Positions 33,009 to 42,034 of a DNA stretch of 64,000 nucleotides are shown piece after piece; position 1 is the stretch's first letter, and every line of letters starts with the position of its first letter. The stretch comes from Konateibacter massiliensis (lineage in GTDB: Bacteria > Bacillota > Clostridia > Lachnospirales > Lachnospiraceae), in the NCBI RefSeq assembly GCF_900184995.1, contig NZ_LT860099.1:2298332-2362331 (forward strand). Reading direction: 5' to 3'. Both the position numbers and the translations under genes were made by a program. The notes beneath the pieces are model-generated. The model worked only from the letters and a program-made list of their open reading frames with translations. It ran no database searches and was not told where the DNA came from.

Positions 33009-34619
33009 TTATTGCTTCGTCTTATATTCAAAATAATCAAAATCTGCATAGGTCCCAAACCCTGTTAAATCCTGACAGCAAATTCCAACCATCGCTCCGG
33101 TAAACCAGCCCTCCGCACACGCTTCATCAGACAGTATGCTCGCATCAAGCACCGGTCCTATTGTTTTATAGTCTTCCTCTCCATTTGTGCTGTAAAAAAA
33201 TTGCAGCTTATCTCTGTTTACCTGAACCTTTAGATAGATTTTCATCCCCATCGGAATCGGAAGAAATCCAATCGGATATTCATACTTTTTATTTTCTGCC
33301 GTCAAAATGGAAATACAAGCTCCAATCTCCTCGTCATGCGTCACATGAAGGTAGAAGTAGTTGTCCGTGTCATACATACAGATAAGCCCTGCCATGTTTT
33401 TAAATACCTTCGGTTCATATTCCAGACAGGTACTCGCCTCAAAACGAAGCTCCGTCCATCTTCTTGCAATGAGACTCTGACTGAATTTGGATGACAGCCC
33501 GCTTCTTCCGTACATGCGAAGATAGCCTTTTCTTGCCGTCAAAGAGCAGTAATGCTCATCAAGAGGGATCCGAAGCGACTGAAAATCAAGCGGCAGCCTG
33601 TCATCATCAAAGTTTACCCGCTCCTTTTGTTTTGGAAACGGATACTCTGCAAGGTTTGGGGCTTCCACTTCCACTTCCGGCACATTCGTGTGATTGGCAA
33701 GCACAAGCCAGTCATCCTTTGTCCACTCCATTTTTTGGATTGCCGTCTCACGCCCTAACGTATAGCGTCTGCATCCGGCAAAGCGAACTCCCTCCGGGTT
33801 TCTGTTTTCCAAAGCACGCCCGCATAGGTGAACCGCATACCACTCTCCGTTTTGTGTCTCAACCAAATCACAGTGTCCCGACTTTTGAAGAAGATGCTCC
33901 GGATTTTCTCTTGATGTCAAAATTGAATTTTTCTCATACCACTCATAAGGTCCCCAAACTGATTTGGAACGCTGGATGGACTGTCCATGTCCTTCTCCTG
34001 TTCCAGTGTCCGCAGAAAAAAGATAATAATAATCCCCTCTCTTAAAAATATGAGGTCCCTCCAAAAACACCTTATCACCCTGATAAATCTCCTTGACTTC
34101 CCCAATCATTTTCTTTTCCTCATGGGAATATTCCTGTAGTATCAGCCGTCCTGCATACTTTTTCGGAACACGGTGATCCGTCACCATGCTTACCATATAT
34201 TTTCTTCCATCATCATCGTGAAACAAGGACGGATCAAATCCGAAATTATTCAGCGGTATCGGGTCTGACCACGGTCCCATGATATCAGCCGCGGTAACCA
34301 AATAATTATTTGTATCATACATATTGCAGTAAAACGAGTTTACGACCGTATAGACAAGGTAAAAAAGATTATCTGCATAGGTAAGACACGGCGCCCAAAC
34401 GCCCTGCGAGGCTCCCACTCCTCTTAAATCAAGCTGAGACACACGGTTTAGCGGGTGGGTGAGCAGTTCCCAGTTTATCAAATCTCTGGAATGATGAATC
34501 TGCACTCCCGGCCACCACTCAAAAGTGGAGGTAGCGATATAGTAATCCTCACCGACACGAACAATGGAAGGGTCTGGATTAAAGCCTCTTAAAATCGGGT
34601 TGACTATTTTCTTTTTCAT
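33009..34619 (-). CDS. Glycoside hydrolase family 43 (beta-xylosidase/arabinofuranosidase type)
   Basis: About 536 residues, no signal peptide, so cytoplasmic. The five-bladed propeller domain begins with PILRGFNPDPSIVRVGEDYY (catalytic base Asp in NPDPS), continues with FGFDPSLFHDDDG and KVFLEGPHIF (likely acid Glu), and ends before a C-terminal concanavalin-like domain (about 330-530) typical of xylosidase subfamilies 11/12. The frame also opens with GTG codons right after the GH88 stop (34631); ATG 34619 with AGGAAG is preferred. Likely releases xylose or arabinose from short chains. Confidence 0.9.
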   Translation of the reverse strand: MKKKIVNPILRGFNPDPSIVRVGEDYYIATSTFEWWPGVQIHHSRDLINWELLTHPLNRVSQLDLRGVGASQGVWAPCLTYADNLFYLVYTVVNSFYCNMYDTNNYLVTAADIMGPWSDPIPLNNFGFDPSLFHDDDGRKYMVSMVTDHRVPKKYAGRLILQEYSHEEKKMIGEVKEIYQGDKVFLEGPHIFKRGDYYYLFSADTGTGEGHGQSIQRSKSVWGPYEWYEKNSILTSRENPEHLLQKSGHCDLVETQNGEWYAVHLCGRALENRNPEGVRFAGCRRYTLGRETAIQKMEWTKDDWLVLANHTNVPEVEVEAPNLAEYPFPKQKERVNFDDDRLPLDFQSLRIPLDEHYCSLTARKGYLRMYGRSGLSSKFSQSLIARRWTELRFEASTCLEYEPKVFKNMAGLICMYDTDNYFYLHVTHDEEIGACISILTAENKKYEYPIGFLPIPMGMKIYLKVQVNRDKLQFFYSTNGEEDYKTIGPVLDASILSDEACAEGWFTGAMVGICCQDLTGFGTYADFDYFEYKTKQ

Positions 34620-34631
34620 CTTCCTCACCAC

Positions 34632-35783
34632 CTACCAAATTAAAATTCCGGTTCCTTTCAGTTTATAAATTGCTTCCATAAAATAATAATCCGCATAGGA
34701 CATTGTGATATGATGCTTCTTTACATGATAAGCTGCGGTACAGTTTAAAACTATTGCATCACTTTTTTTGCTCCAATCAGCACGCTGTTCGGCAATCGCC
34801 TTTAAAATTTTAACGGCTGCTTTTTCATACAGTTCCTTTTCAAGCTCCGGCACAGCCTTTGCGATTTCCAGAAGACCTCCCGCGATAATTGCTGCTCCGC
34901 AAGAGTCCTCCCATGCCGGTTCCTTCGGCTGCCTAAAATCCACCAAAACAATGCCGCTTTCCGGCAGATTCGCGATACAGTAATGTGCCACTTTCTTTGC
35001 CGCGTTGAGGTATTCTTCCTTGCCTGTGTGGGTATAGCTGTTCATAAAGCCGTAAACCGCCCAGCCCTGTCCTCTGCTCCATGAAGAGCCTTGGTCATAG
35101 CCCTGACCGCCATAGCTTTTTACAAACTCCCCTGTTTCAGGATTGAATTCTACAATGTGGTTAACGGAACCATCTGGTCTAATAAAATGTTCCAGCACCG
35201 TATCCGCATGAAGCCTTGCTATCTGCGCGAAACGCGGGTCCTTGCTCTCCTCTGAAGCCCAATAAAGCAAGGAAATATTAAACATACAGTCGATGATTGC
35301 CCAGCCCCTTGTATCGGAGTCATCCACCTCATTCCATGCACGGATAAATTTTCCGACTGGGTTAAATCTCCCAGCAAGTAGGTTTGCGGCGTGCATGGCA
35401 GTTTTTCTCGATTCCGGATTTCCTGTCAGCCTATAATTTGTCACCGCCGTCGGCACAAACATAAAGCCTACATCATGGTGAAGCCCATAATAGCTCTCAA
35501 AGCATTTTTCCAGCTTTTTCTGTGATATTGCTGCAATTTTCGCATATTTTTCGTCCTTTGTATCCTGATACATCAGCCACATCATGCCGCCCCAGAAACC
35601 GTTTGTCCACCAATTCAGCCCGTCATCCATGCTCCAGTTTCTAGAAGCATCCGAGCGGTCATCATAATTTCCTGTCTCATCCGTTGTATATGGAATTTTG
35701 TCCGCATTTTTTTCGCTTACCCAGTCCATTTTTTCCCTTATTTTCTCAATAACTGTTTCTGCCCATATTTCGTATTCTTTCAT
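34632..35783 (-). CDS. Unsaturated glucuronyl hydrolase (GH88)
   Basis: 383-residue (alpha/alpha)6-barrel enzyme that removes 4,5-unsaturated uronic acids from lyase-made oligosaccharides. Visible hallmarks: HHDVGFMF (Asp corresponding to D88 of Bacillus UGL), DDSDTRGWAIIDCMFN (Asp matching D149) and GSSWSRGQGWAVYGF. No signal peptide. AGAGGA precedes the ATG. First gene of the operon, divergent from the AraC regulator. It implies the substrate carries uronic acid and that a polysaccharide lyase acts upstream; none is in the window. Confidence 0.88.
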   Translation of the reverse strand: MKEYEIWAETVIEKIREKMDWVSEKNADKIPYTTDETGNYDDRSDASRNWSMDDGLNWWTNGFWGGMMWLMYQDTKDEKYAKIAAISQKKLEKCFESYYGLHHDVGFMFVPTAVTNYRLTGNPESRKTAMHAANLLAGRFNPVGKFIRAWNEVDDSDTRGWAIIDCMFNISLLYWASEESKDPRFAQIARLHADTVLEHFIRPDGSVNHIVEFNPETGEFVKSYGGQGYDQGSSWSRGQGWAVYGFMNSYTHTGKEEYLNAAKKVAHYCIANLPESGIVLVDFRQPKEPAWEDSCGAAIIAGGLLEIAKAVPELEKELYEKAAVKILKAIAEQRADWSKKSDAIVLNCTAAYHVKKHHITMSYADYYFMEAIYKLKGTGILIW

Positions 35784-35821
35784 TTTAATCGTCCTCTCTG
35801 TGCGTGTCTTGTTCTAATTCC

Positions 35822-35861
35822 ATTGTAGTGAATTGACATTTCAAGAACAATATCCTATAAT
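35822..35861. promoter_or_regulatory. Overlapping divergent promoters: araC-type gene (+) and GH operon (-)
   Basis: Plus strand: TTGACA (35833-35838), 17 bp, TATAAT (35856-35861), full consensus. Minus strand: TTGTTC (35845-35850), 17 bp, TACAAT (35822-35827). The overlap contains an imperfect palindrome ATTGT (35823-35827) ... ACAAT (35848-35852) around GTGAA/TTTCA, a possible operator for the AraC-family protein. Confidence 0.65.
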
Positions 35862-35904
35862 ACTATTAACTGACTTATTCTGCTTTTTTAGGAGGTGAAT
35901 ATCC

Positions 35905-36693
35905 TTGATTCATGTAAACATTTGCGGGCACAATTCCCACCATCCAACTCCATGTAACATTGAACATGAGCATGGCTTTTCTGACTATCTTCTTCTGCTT
36001 GTAAAGACAAAGGCATGGTTTTATATTGATAAAAAACGCACAGTGACCGAGCCGAATATGGCGATTCTCTTTGATAAAAATACTTACATCCGCTATGGCT
36101 GTGATATTGCAGGTTACAACGACGATTGGATTCATTTTTATATGAGCGAGGAGGAAAAGGAGCTTTTGTCCAAGCTGTCCCTCCCGATGAATACGCCTCT
36201 TTATGGGCTTGATATTCACTCATTATCCCGCTATGTGAGTCTGCTCACCGACTCCTTTCATGCAAAACAACACTACTCTGAGGAAGTTTCTGACTCGCTT
36301 ATGCACGCTCTGCTTTATAAGCTTGGAGGCGAGCTGACAAAGGCAGAAAATGCAAGCTCCTCGCATAAATACTACACAGCGTTTTCCAAGCTGCGTACAA
36401 GTCTGTACAACACTCCTTCCGAGGAATGGTCTGCGGACTATGCCTGCCGCCTTCTGGATTTGAGTATCTCTTATTTTCAGCACCTCTACAAACAGTTTTT
36501 CGACTGCTCTTTTCAGCAGGATATTATCCGTGCCCGCATGGAGCACGCCAAGTTTTACTTAAGAAGCAGCAACATGCCTATCAAGAAGCTCGCAGAGTTT
36601 TGCGGCTATCATAATGAGCTGCATTTTATGCGCCAATTTAAAAAAACGGAAGGCATGACGCCCTCCGAATTTCGTAGAAATTATTTATTATAG
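35905..36693 (+). CDS. AraC-family transcriptional regulator
   Basis: 262 residues: N-terminal cupin-like ligand domain (1-140) and a C-terminal two-helix-turn-helix AraC domain (about 165-262) ending FCGYHNELHFMRQFKKTEGMTPSEFRR. The start is TTG at 35905 with AGGAGG 9 nt upstream; no ATG fits. Divergent from the GH88-GH43-GH42-like operon and probably its ligand-dependent activator. Confidence 0.88.
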   Translation: MIHVNICGHNSHHPTPCNIEHEHGFSDYLLLLVKTKAWFYIDKKRTVTEPNMAILFDKNTYIRYGCDIAGYNDDWIHFYMSEEEKELLSKLSLPMNTPLYGLDIHSLSRYVSLLTDSFHAKQHYSEEVSDSLMHALLYKLGGELTKAENASSSHKYYTAFSKLRTSLYNTPSEEWSADYACRLLDLSISYFQHLYKQFFDCSFQQDIIRARMEHAKFYLRSSNMPIKKLAEFCGYHNELHFMRQFKKTEGMTPSEFRRNYLL

Positions 36694-36714
36694 TTATATG
36701 ATTCAAAGCCAAAC

Positions 36715-38226
36715 CTACCGCTTCTCCTCCTGTGCACTGACTCTCTTTCGATAGCTGCTCGGTGTCTCATGGTAAATTCTCTGAAAGACATCTGAAAATG
36801 CTCTCGCATCGCTAAAGCCTACCTCATTTGCAATTTCATAGGTCTTCATGTCGGTAGACAGAAGGAGGGAGGTTGCGTGCTGGATGCGGACACGGTTTAC
36901 ATAATCCTTAAAATTTTCCCCGGCATTCTTCTTAAAGAAGCTGCTGAAATAGTAAGGATTCATGTGTATCTCCTCCGCCAGTACCGTCAGCGTCAAATTC
37001 TCCTTGTAATGCTTTTCGATATATTCCTTTGCCTTTTGAATGTCCTTCTTATCATGACTTGCAACCGATTTTTGTATCAGATTTAAGTATTCCTCAAAGA
37101 CAAGGCGATACCGCTCCACCATTTTCTCATAGTTCCCGGCATCTCGCCCTTCTTCCAGAAGAAGCTTCATCTCAGGCTTTAAACCGGCAAGATGTAAGTT
37201 CAGCACCTTCTCCTCCATAAGTCTTATGGCGTTGCAAAAATAGAAAGCAGCATCCTCCTTTCGCCCATCGGATACACGACAGAGCATCCGGACAAATTTT
37301 TCAAATAGCTGTTCAAAATTCCCAAAATCCTGCGCCACTACAGTATCAAGTACCCGCTCACGAAGCTCTGTCATTCGCTCTGCATCTCCTAAATTTACAA
37401 ATACCGCCTCCGAGACTGTAAACACGCCACGCTTCATGTAACTTGCAAAGAAAGAATACCTCTTCATCCCCATACACAGTTCAAACGCAACAGGGATTTC
37501 TCCCATGCTCCGGACCTCATTTCCGATAATAAACATGACAAAATGACTGGTCGCAAGCATTGCAGCTCTTTGCATTTCCTCCACGACCCTTTTGCACTCC
37601 TCAATATTAAGTCCCTTTAGAACAAGCGCAATGTTCTCCTTCTTGGTAAAGGTGATTCCAATCTGCTCTTTTTCCAGATACTCCTCCAGAAAACTGATAA
37701 AGGAAAAACGAATCAGCTTTTTCATCTGCTCGTTTTCATCCGGATTATACAAAACCTCGGCATATACAGGAACATAGCACGTATCCTCTACCTCGATAAG
37801 CTTGCTGTAATCCGCCTCCTTCTGTCCCTCTTCGGTCTCCTCCTGCTGCTTTTTCTCTCCGATGCCGACGAGACATTTTTCCACCGCATTCAGCAGTTCA
37901 TCCTTGATGACCGGCTTTAGCAGATAATCTGCTGCCCCATATTTAACTGCACTTTGCGCATATTCAAAATCCTGAAAGCCGCTGATAAAAATAATCTGTG
38001 TCTGGCAGCCTAGCGCACGGCATTCCTTTAATATTTCAATTCCTGTCATTCCCGGCATAGAGATATCAAGCAGGGCAAGGTCTGGTTTTTCGCGGATAAT
38101 ACCTTCAAGCGCCTTTTTGCCGTCCTTGTATTCCCCCACAATTTCAATTCCAAGTGAATTCCAGTCCACAAGCTTTTGGATGCCTCGTATGATAATCGGC
38201 TCATCATCCGCTATAATCATTCTCAT
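36715..38226 (-). CDS. YesN-type response regulator with AraC output domain
   Basis: 503 residues: receiver (1-120; IADDEP, LALLDISMPGMTG, LKPVIKDEL), a long middle domain of unknown role, and an AraC HTH (about 405-500; IANEVGFSDARAFSDVFQR ). These pair with LytS/YesM-type kinases to control carbohydrate uptake genes in Firmicutes. GGAGGAG lies just before the ATG at 38226, which overlaps the kinase 3' end by 23 bp. Confidence 0.9.
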   Translation of the reverse strand: MRMIIADDEPIIIRGIQKLVDWNSLGIEIVGEYKDGKKALEGIIREKPDLALLDISMPGMTGIEILKECRALGCQTQIIFISGFQDFEYAQSAVKYGAADYLLKPVIKDELLNAVEKCLVGIGEKKQQEETEEGQKEADYSKLIEVEDTCYVPVYAEVLYNPDENEQMKKLIRFSFISFLEEYLEKEQIGITFTKKENIALVLKGLNIEECKRVVEEMQRAAMLATSHFVMFIIGNEVRSMGEIPVAFELCMGMKRYSFFASYMKRGVFTVSEAVFVNLGDAERMTELRERVLDTVVAQDFGNFEQLFEKFVRMLCRVSDGRKEDAAFYFCNAIRLMEEKVLNLHLAGLKPEMKLLLEEGRDAGNYEKMVERYRLVFEEYLNLIQKSVASHDKKDIQKAKEYIEKHYKENLTLTVLAEEIHMNPYYFSSFFKKNAGENFKDYVNRVRIQHATSLLLSTDMKTYEIANEVGFSDARAFSDVFQRIYHETPSSYRKRVSAQEEKR

Positions 38227-40060
38227 TTTTGCTCTCCTCCATTTCGGGAATTCTCATTCTAAGCTTTACTATTGTGCCGATCGACGGTGTGCTTGTGATG
38301 AAAACTCCATATTCCTCCCCATAAAGAAAACGAATTCTGTCATGTACATTTTTTAGCCCGATGCTCTGCCAGTTATATTCATTTTTGATTCCCGGCTCAT
38401 TTCCGTCCAATAGCCTGTTGATTTTTTCCAAAGCCTCCCCGTCCATTCCGACGCCGTTATCCATTATGTTAATTTCCAGAATACCCTCATTCACGCTGGC
38501 TTCAATCATAATGCTTCCATTTCCGTTTTTCGGCTTAATCCCATGCACATAGGCGTTCTCCACAATCGGCTGTAAAATAAGCTTTGGCACCATAATTTTG
38601 GATACACCTGTCACGTCCACCATAAGCTGAACCTTTCCGGAAATTCTGCAATTGAGCAGATAGACATACTTTCGCACAATATCGACTTCCTTCTCCAGAT
38701 TTATCATATCCTGCATCGGTCCTATGATGTAGTGTATCTGCTCAGCAAGCGCCTCAATCATCATCGGCACCTTGTCCCTCTCCTTATCCTCCAGTGCTGT
38801 CATGCGGATAATCTCCAGCGTGTTATAAAGGAAATGCGGGTAAATCTGTGCCTTCAGTGCCGTAAGCTCTGCCTCATTCTGCTTAATCTGCGCCACATAA
38901 GACTGATTGATGTATGTCTTAAGCGCAAGACTCATCTGGTTAAAGCGCTGGGATAAAATTCCGATTTCATCTGTGGAGCGAACCGGAAGCTCAATTTCAA
39001 AGTTACCGTTTTCCACCTGTGCCATCTGTCCCATCATCTCATAGATAGGCTTCGTCAGCTTCTTTGAAAAGAAAATAGAACCTGCAAGAAGCGCAATCAC
39101 GCATACCCCGATAAAAATCTGCATCATATGCTGCAAATTTCTGATATTTTCAAATGCAACCGCCGTATTCATCACAACCATAACATACAGACCGTATTCG
39201 TTCGGCTCCGTCGTGATGACAAGCTGGTCTTCGGTATTTTTCATTCCCTTTATTCCATCTGCGATATTGATGCCGATATTTTCCTCCATACTGCTGTAGA
39301 AGCAGTCTCCATTTTCATTCAACACATAGAAGACTTCATTTCCGCTTATTTTCACTGTGCGAAACAGCTTTTCCACCTTCTCAAGCGTGATGTCCAAGAA
39401 AAGAGTGCCAATATACGGTGTATTTCCGACCTCACCTCTCAGGTCAAAATAGTTTCTTGCCACCGTAAATACCGGCTTATTCAGACTATAAAAATAACCT
39501 GTTTCATGTGTCGGAATGAGTATCATCTTATTTGTCTCACGATTCAAAGTTTCATAATCCATCACCTTTTTAAACAATACTTCATCCTTAAAATAGGTAC
39601 TGTATGTGCTGTAATGAAACACCAGCTCTTCCTTATTTAAATCCTCTGCCAGGAAATGAGTTCCGTTGATAAAGCTATCCACGCTGCAAAGATATTTTAG
39701 AAAATTCTCCATATCCTCCTGCCGCTGTGCATCCTTTGTCTCTTCTCCATAGCTGGTTCCATATATAATCTGTCTTAAATTATCAAACGCCAGATAATTT
39801 TTTATTGTGTTTCCTTCAATCGAATAGTTATAAAAATACGGCATCTTGCTGATTGTATCATAGGTATCCAGCATAGATTCCAAGCTGGCGTTTACATAGC
39901 TTGCAGCCTGTTCATATTGGTTCTGCATTGCCGCCTTATATTCCCGTATCATGCTGTTGGCGATAAAGGTCGTCAAAATCAGCATTGGGAGCAAGCCAAG
40001 CAAAATGATGATAATGGCAAATTTTTGATAAAGACTAAGTCTCTTTTTTTTGGGCTGCAT
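38204..40060 (-). CDS. YesM-type sensor histidine kinase
   Basis: About 618 residues: TM1 (about 12-34), a large extracellular dCache-like sensor (35-300), TM2 (about 305-328), HAMP, a His_kinase box ALKAQIYPHFLYNTLEII with the phosphoacceptor His, and an ATPase domain (VENAYVHGIKPKNGNG, DNGVGMD). Start 40060 has GGGAGA upstream; a longer frame to 40132 lacks one. Likely senses sugar, perhaps through the binding protein encoded next door. Confidence 0.9.
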   Translation of the reverse strand: MQPKKKRLSLYQKFAIIIILLGLLPMLILTTFIANSMIREYKAAMQNQYEQAASYVNASLESMLDTYDTISKMPYFYNYSIEGNTIKNYLAFDNLRQIIYGTSYGEETKDAQRQEDMENFLKYLCSVDSFINGTHFLAEDLNKEELVFHYSTYSTYFKDEVLFKKVMDYETLNRETNKMILIPTHETGYFYSLNKPVFTVARNYFDLRGEVGNTPYIGTLFLDITLEKVEKLFRTVKISGNEVFYVLNENGDCFYSSMEENIGINIADGIKGMKNTEDQLVITTEPNEYGLYVMVVMNTAVAFENIRNLQHMMQIFIGVCVIALLAGSIFFSKKLTKPIYEMMGQMAQVENGNFEIELPVRSTDEIGILSQRFNQMSLALKTYINQSYVAQIKQNEAELTALKAQIYPHFLYNTLEIIRMTALEDKERDKVPMMIEALAEQIHYIIGPMQDMINLEKEVDIVRKYVYLLNCRISGKVQLMVDVTGVSKIMVPKLILQPIVENAYVHGIKPKNGNGSIMIEASVNEGILEINIMDNGVGMDGEALEKINRLLDGNEPGIKNEYNWQSIGLKNVHDRIRFLYGEEYGVFITSTPSIGTIVKLRMRIPEMEESKNENDYSG

Positions 40061-40202
40061 CGCAATTTCTCCCTTCTCTGAAGAAAAACAGATTCTTTTT
40101 ATCATCTTATCAAATTTCCTATCTTCCCGCAAGGAGAGGCATCTTATTCACAAGGATGTGCAAAAGCAAACACCCTCCGTCCGAAAAGTGTTTGCTTGTA
40201 TT

Positions 40203-41042
40203 CTAGCCTTTTGCCGCTCCTGCCGTAATTCCCTTTACAAAATATTTTTGGAACATACAAAAAATAATAAGTGCCGGTACAATTGAGATGATAGTTCCTG
40301 CAAAAACAATATCCCATCTAGCCGAATATTGTCCGACAAATGCTGCAATCTCAACTGTTATTGTCTTTGCCTTGCTGCTTGGAAGTGACAGGTAAGGAAG
40401 TAAGTAATCATTCCAGATACCAAGACCGTTTAGAATAATCATAGAGCCGGTACATGGTCCAAGCAGTGGGAAAGTGACCTTCCAGAAAGTCTGAAACGGT
40501 GTACATCCGTCAATCATCGCCGCTTCCTCGATTTCCAAGGGTATTCCCTTTAGAAAGCTGCAATAGAGGAGACATCCAAATGCTACGGAGCCTGCAATAT
40601 AGCTGACAATCGGTCCTGCCATTGTCCCGAAAATATGAAGCATTTTCATTTCCTTGAACAAAGGAAACATATATAAGTGAAACGGAATCATCATTCCTGT
40701 CAGAAAGAAAGCATAAATAAACTGTGTCATCCTGCTCTTTCGTCTCTCGATTCCATACGCTGCCATAGGTACGATACACACAATCAAAATCTCTGAAATA
40801 ACCGTTAAAAGTAGAGAGTGCTTAATTGCCGTTAAAAAGTCTGACTGTGCAAATAAATCTACGAAGTTTTGTAAATACAAGCTGGTAGGGAACGCCGCCG
40901 GACTTTTCAAAATATCGCCGTTGCTCTTAAATGCAGACATTAATGCGAACAAAACAGGATAGATAAATAAAAATGCAAGGATAATTGTGACAATAAATAA
41001 TAGGATTGTTCCTGGTTTTACTCTTTTAACTGCTTTTTCCAT
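40203..41042 (-). CDS. Carbohydrate ABC transporter permease (MalG-like)
   Basis: 279 residues with six TM helices and the EAA loop (EIEEAAMIDGCTPFQTFWKVTFPLL) that docks the ATPase. CUT1 family. It ends 142 bp before the kinase gene. Its ATG shares one base with the stop of the MalF-like gene (TAATG), a sign of coupled translation. No ATPase gene is nearby; a shared MsmK-type ATPase elsewhere is inferred. Confidence 0.92.
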   Translation of the reverse strand: MEKAVKRVKPGTILLFIVTIILAFLFIYPVLFALMSAFKSNGDILKSPAAFPTSLYLQNFVDLFAQSDFLTAIKHSLLLTVISEILIVCIVPMAAYGIERRKSRMTQFIYAFFLTGMMIPFHLYMFPLFKEMKMLHIFGTMAGPIVSYIAGSVAFGCLLYCSFLKGIPLEIEEAAMIDGCTPFQTFWKVTFPLLGPCTGSMIILNGLGIWNDYLLPYLSLPSSKAKTITVEIAAFVGQYSARWDIVFAGTIISIVPALIIFCMFQKYFVKGITAGAAKG

Positions 41043-41932
41043 TACATCTGCACCTCCTTGCTCCTTAAAAACTTCTGCTGCAATGTATTTAAAATAATAA
41101 TAATGAACAATAACATAATTCCTACCGCCGTACCAAAGCCCTGTCTTCCTTCATTAAATCCAACTTTATACAGGAGGTAGACAAGTGTTTCTGTTGTAAA
41201 TCCAGGTCCGCCGTCTGTCATAACGTTAATCTGGTCAAAGACCTTCAAGCCGTTGATTAAGGATAAGGTGAAGTTGATTGTGAAGGCACCTGATATCAAT
41301 GGGATTGTAATTGCACGAAAACGCTGCCACGGGCTTGCTCCGTCAATCTGTGCCGCCTCAATGAGATCCACTGATACGCTTTGTAAGGAAGCAAGATAAA
41401 TTACCATATAGTAGCCTGCGCCCTTCCACACCAGCACAACTCCGACCATGATAAGGGTGAGCTTTGTATTTCCAAGCCAATCCTGCTTTAATCCGTCAAG
41501 CCCTGCACTCTGTAAAACAGAATTGATTGTACCAAAATTGTAATTATACATAATCTTCCAGATAAAACCAGAAACAATACCACTGATTAATACCGGAATA
41601 TAAAAAGCACTTCTGAAAATATTTTTTCCCCATCTCACATTATCTACAATCAAGGCGAGGGACAATGCCATCGCATTTTCCACGATAGAGATAAAGACGG
41701 TTAAAATAACTGTATTCTTTAAGGCATTACCAAATCTTGCACTTGTAAAAATTTCTTTATAATTTGCCAAACCGATGAATTTCACGTTAGGGCTGATACC
41801 GTCCCATGACGTAAAGCTGTAGTAAACGCTCGCCAGCGTCGGGACAATAATAAACATGGTAAAAAAAACAAATGCAGGAGCGATGAAGGCAAAAGCAACT
41901 TTATCAAATTTTTTCTGTTTTGTTAGGTTCAT
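41042..41932 (-). CDS. Carbohydrate ABC transporter permease (MalF-like)
   Basis: 296 residues, six TM helices, EAA loop DLIEAAQIDGASPWQRFRAI, and the ITIPLISG stretch, as in CUT1 UgpA/LacF-type permeases. AAAGGAG precedes the ATG. Forms the membrane pore with the following MalG-like protein. A hairpin of the dispersed element lies between it and the binding-protein gene. Confidence 0.92.
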   Translation of the reverse strand: MNLTKQKKFDKVAFAFIAPAFVFFTMFIIVPTLASVYYSFTSWDGISPNVKFIGLANYKEIFTSARFGNALKNTVILTVFISIVENAMALSLALIVDNVRWGKNIFRSAFYIPVLISGIVSGFIWKIMYNYNFGTINSVLQSAGLDGLKQDWLGNTKLTLIMVGVVLVWKGAGYYMVIYLASLQSVSVDLIEAAQIDGASPWQRFRAITIPLISGAFTINFTLSLINGLKVFDQINVMTDGGPGFTTETLVYLLYKVGFNEGRQGFGTAVGIMLLFIIIILNTLQQKFLRSKEVQM

Positions 41933-41964
41933 AACAAGCTCCTTTTCTGTGCATCAGCACCTTT

Positions 41965-42025
41965 TGCGCGAGTGCGCATAATCATTTTAGTGCATCAGAG
42001 GAAATTCCTTCGAATTTCCTCTGAT
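41965..42025 (+). repeat. Dispersed element, partial copy (hairpin 2)
   Basis: TGCGCATAA (41973-41981) matches the end of the full element's middle, then a perfect 14-bp hairpin ATCAGAGGAAATTC / GAATTTCCTCTGAT (41994-42025). It sits in the operon between the binding-protein and permease genes, where stems often protect the abundant upstream mRNA. Confidence 0.65.
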
Positions 42026-42034
42026 ATATTACAA

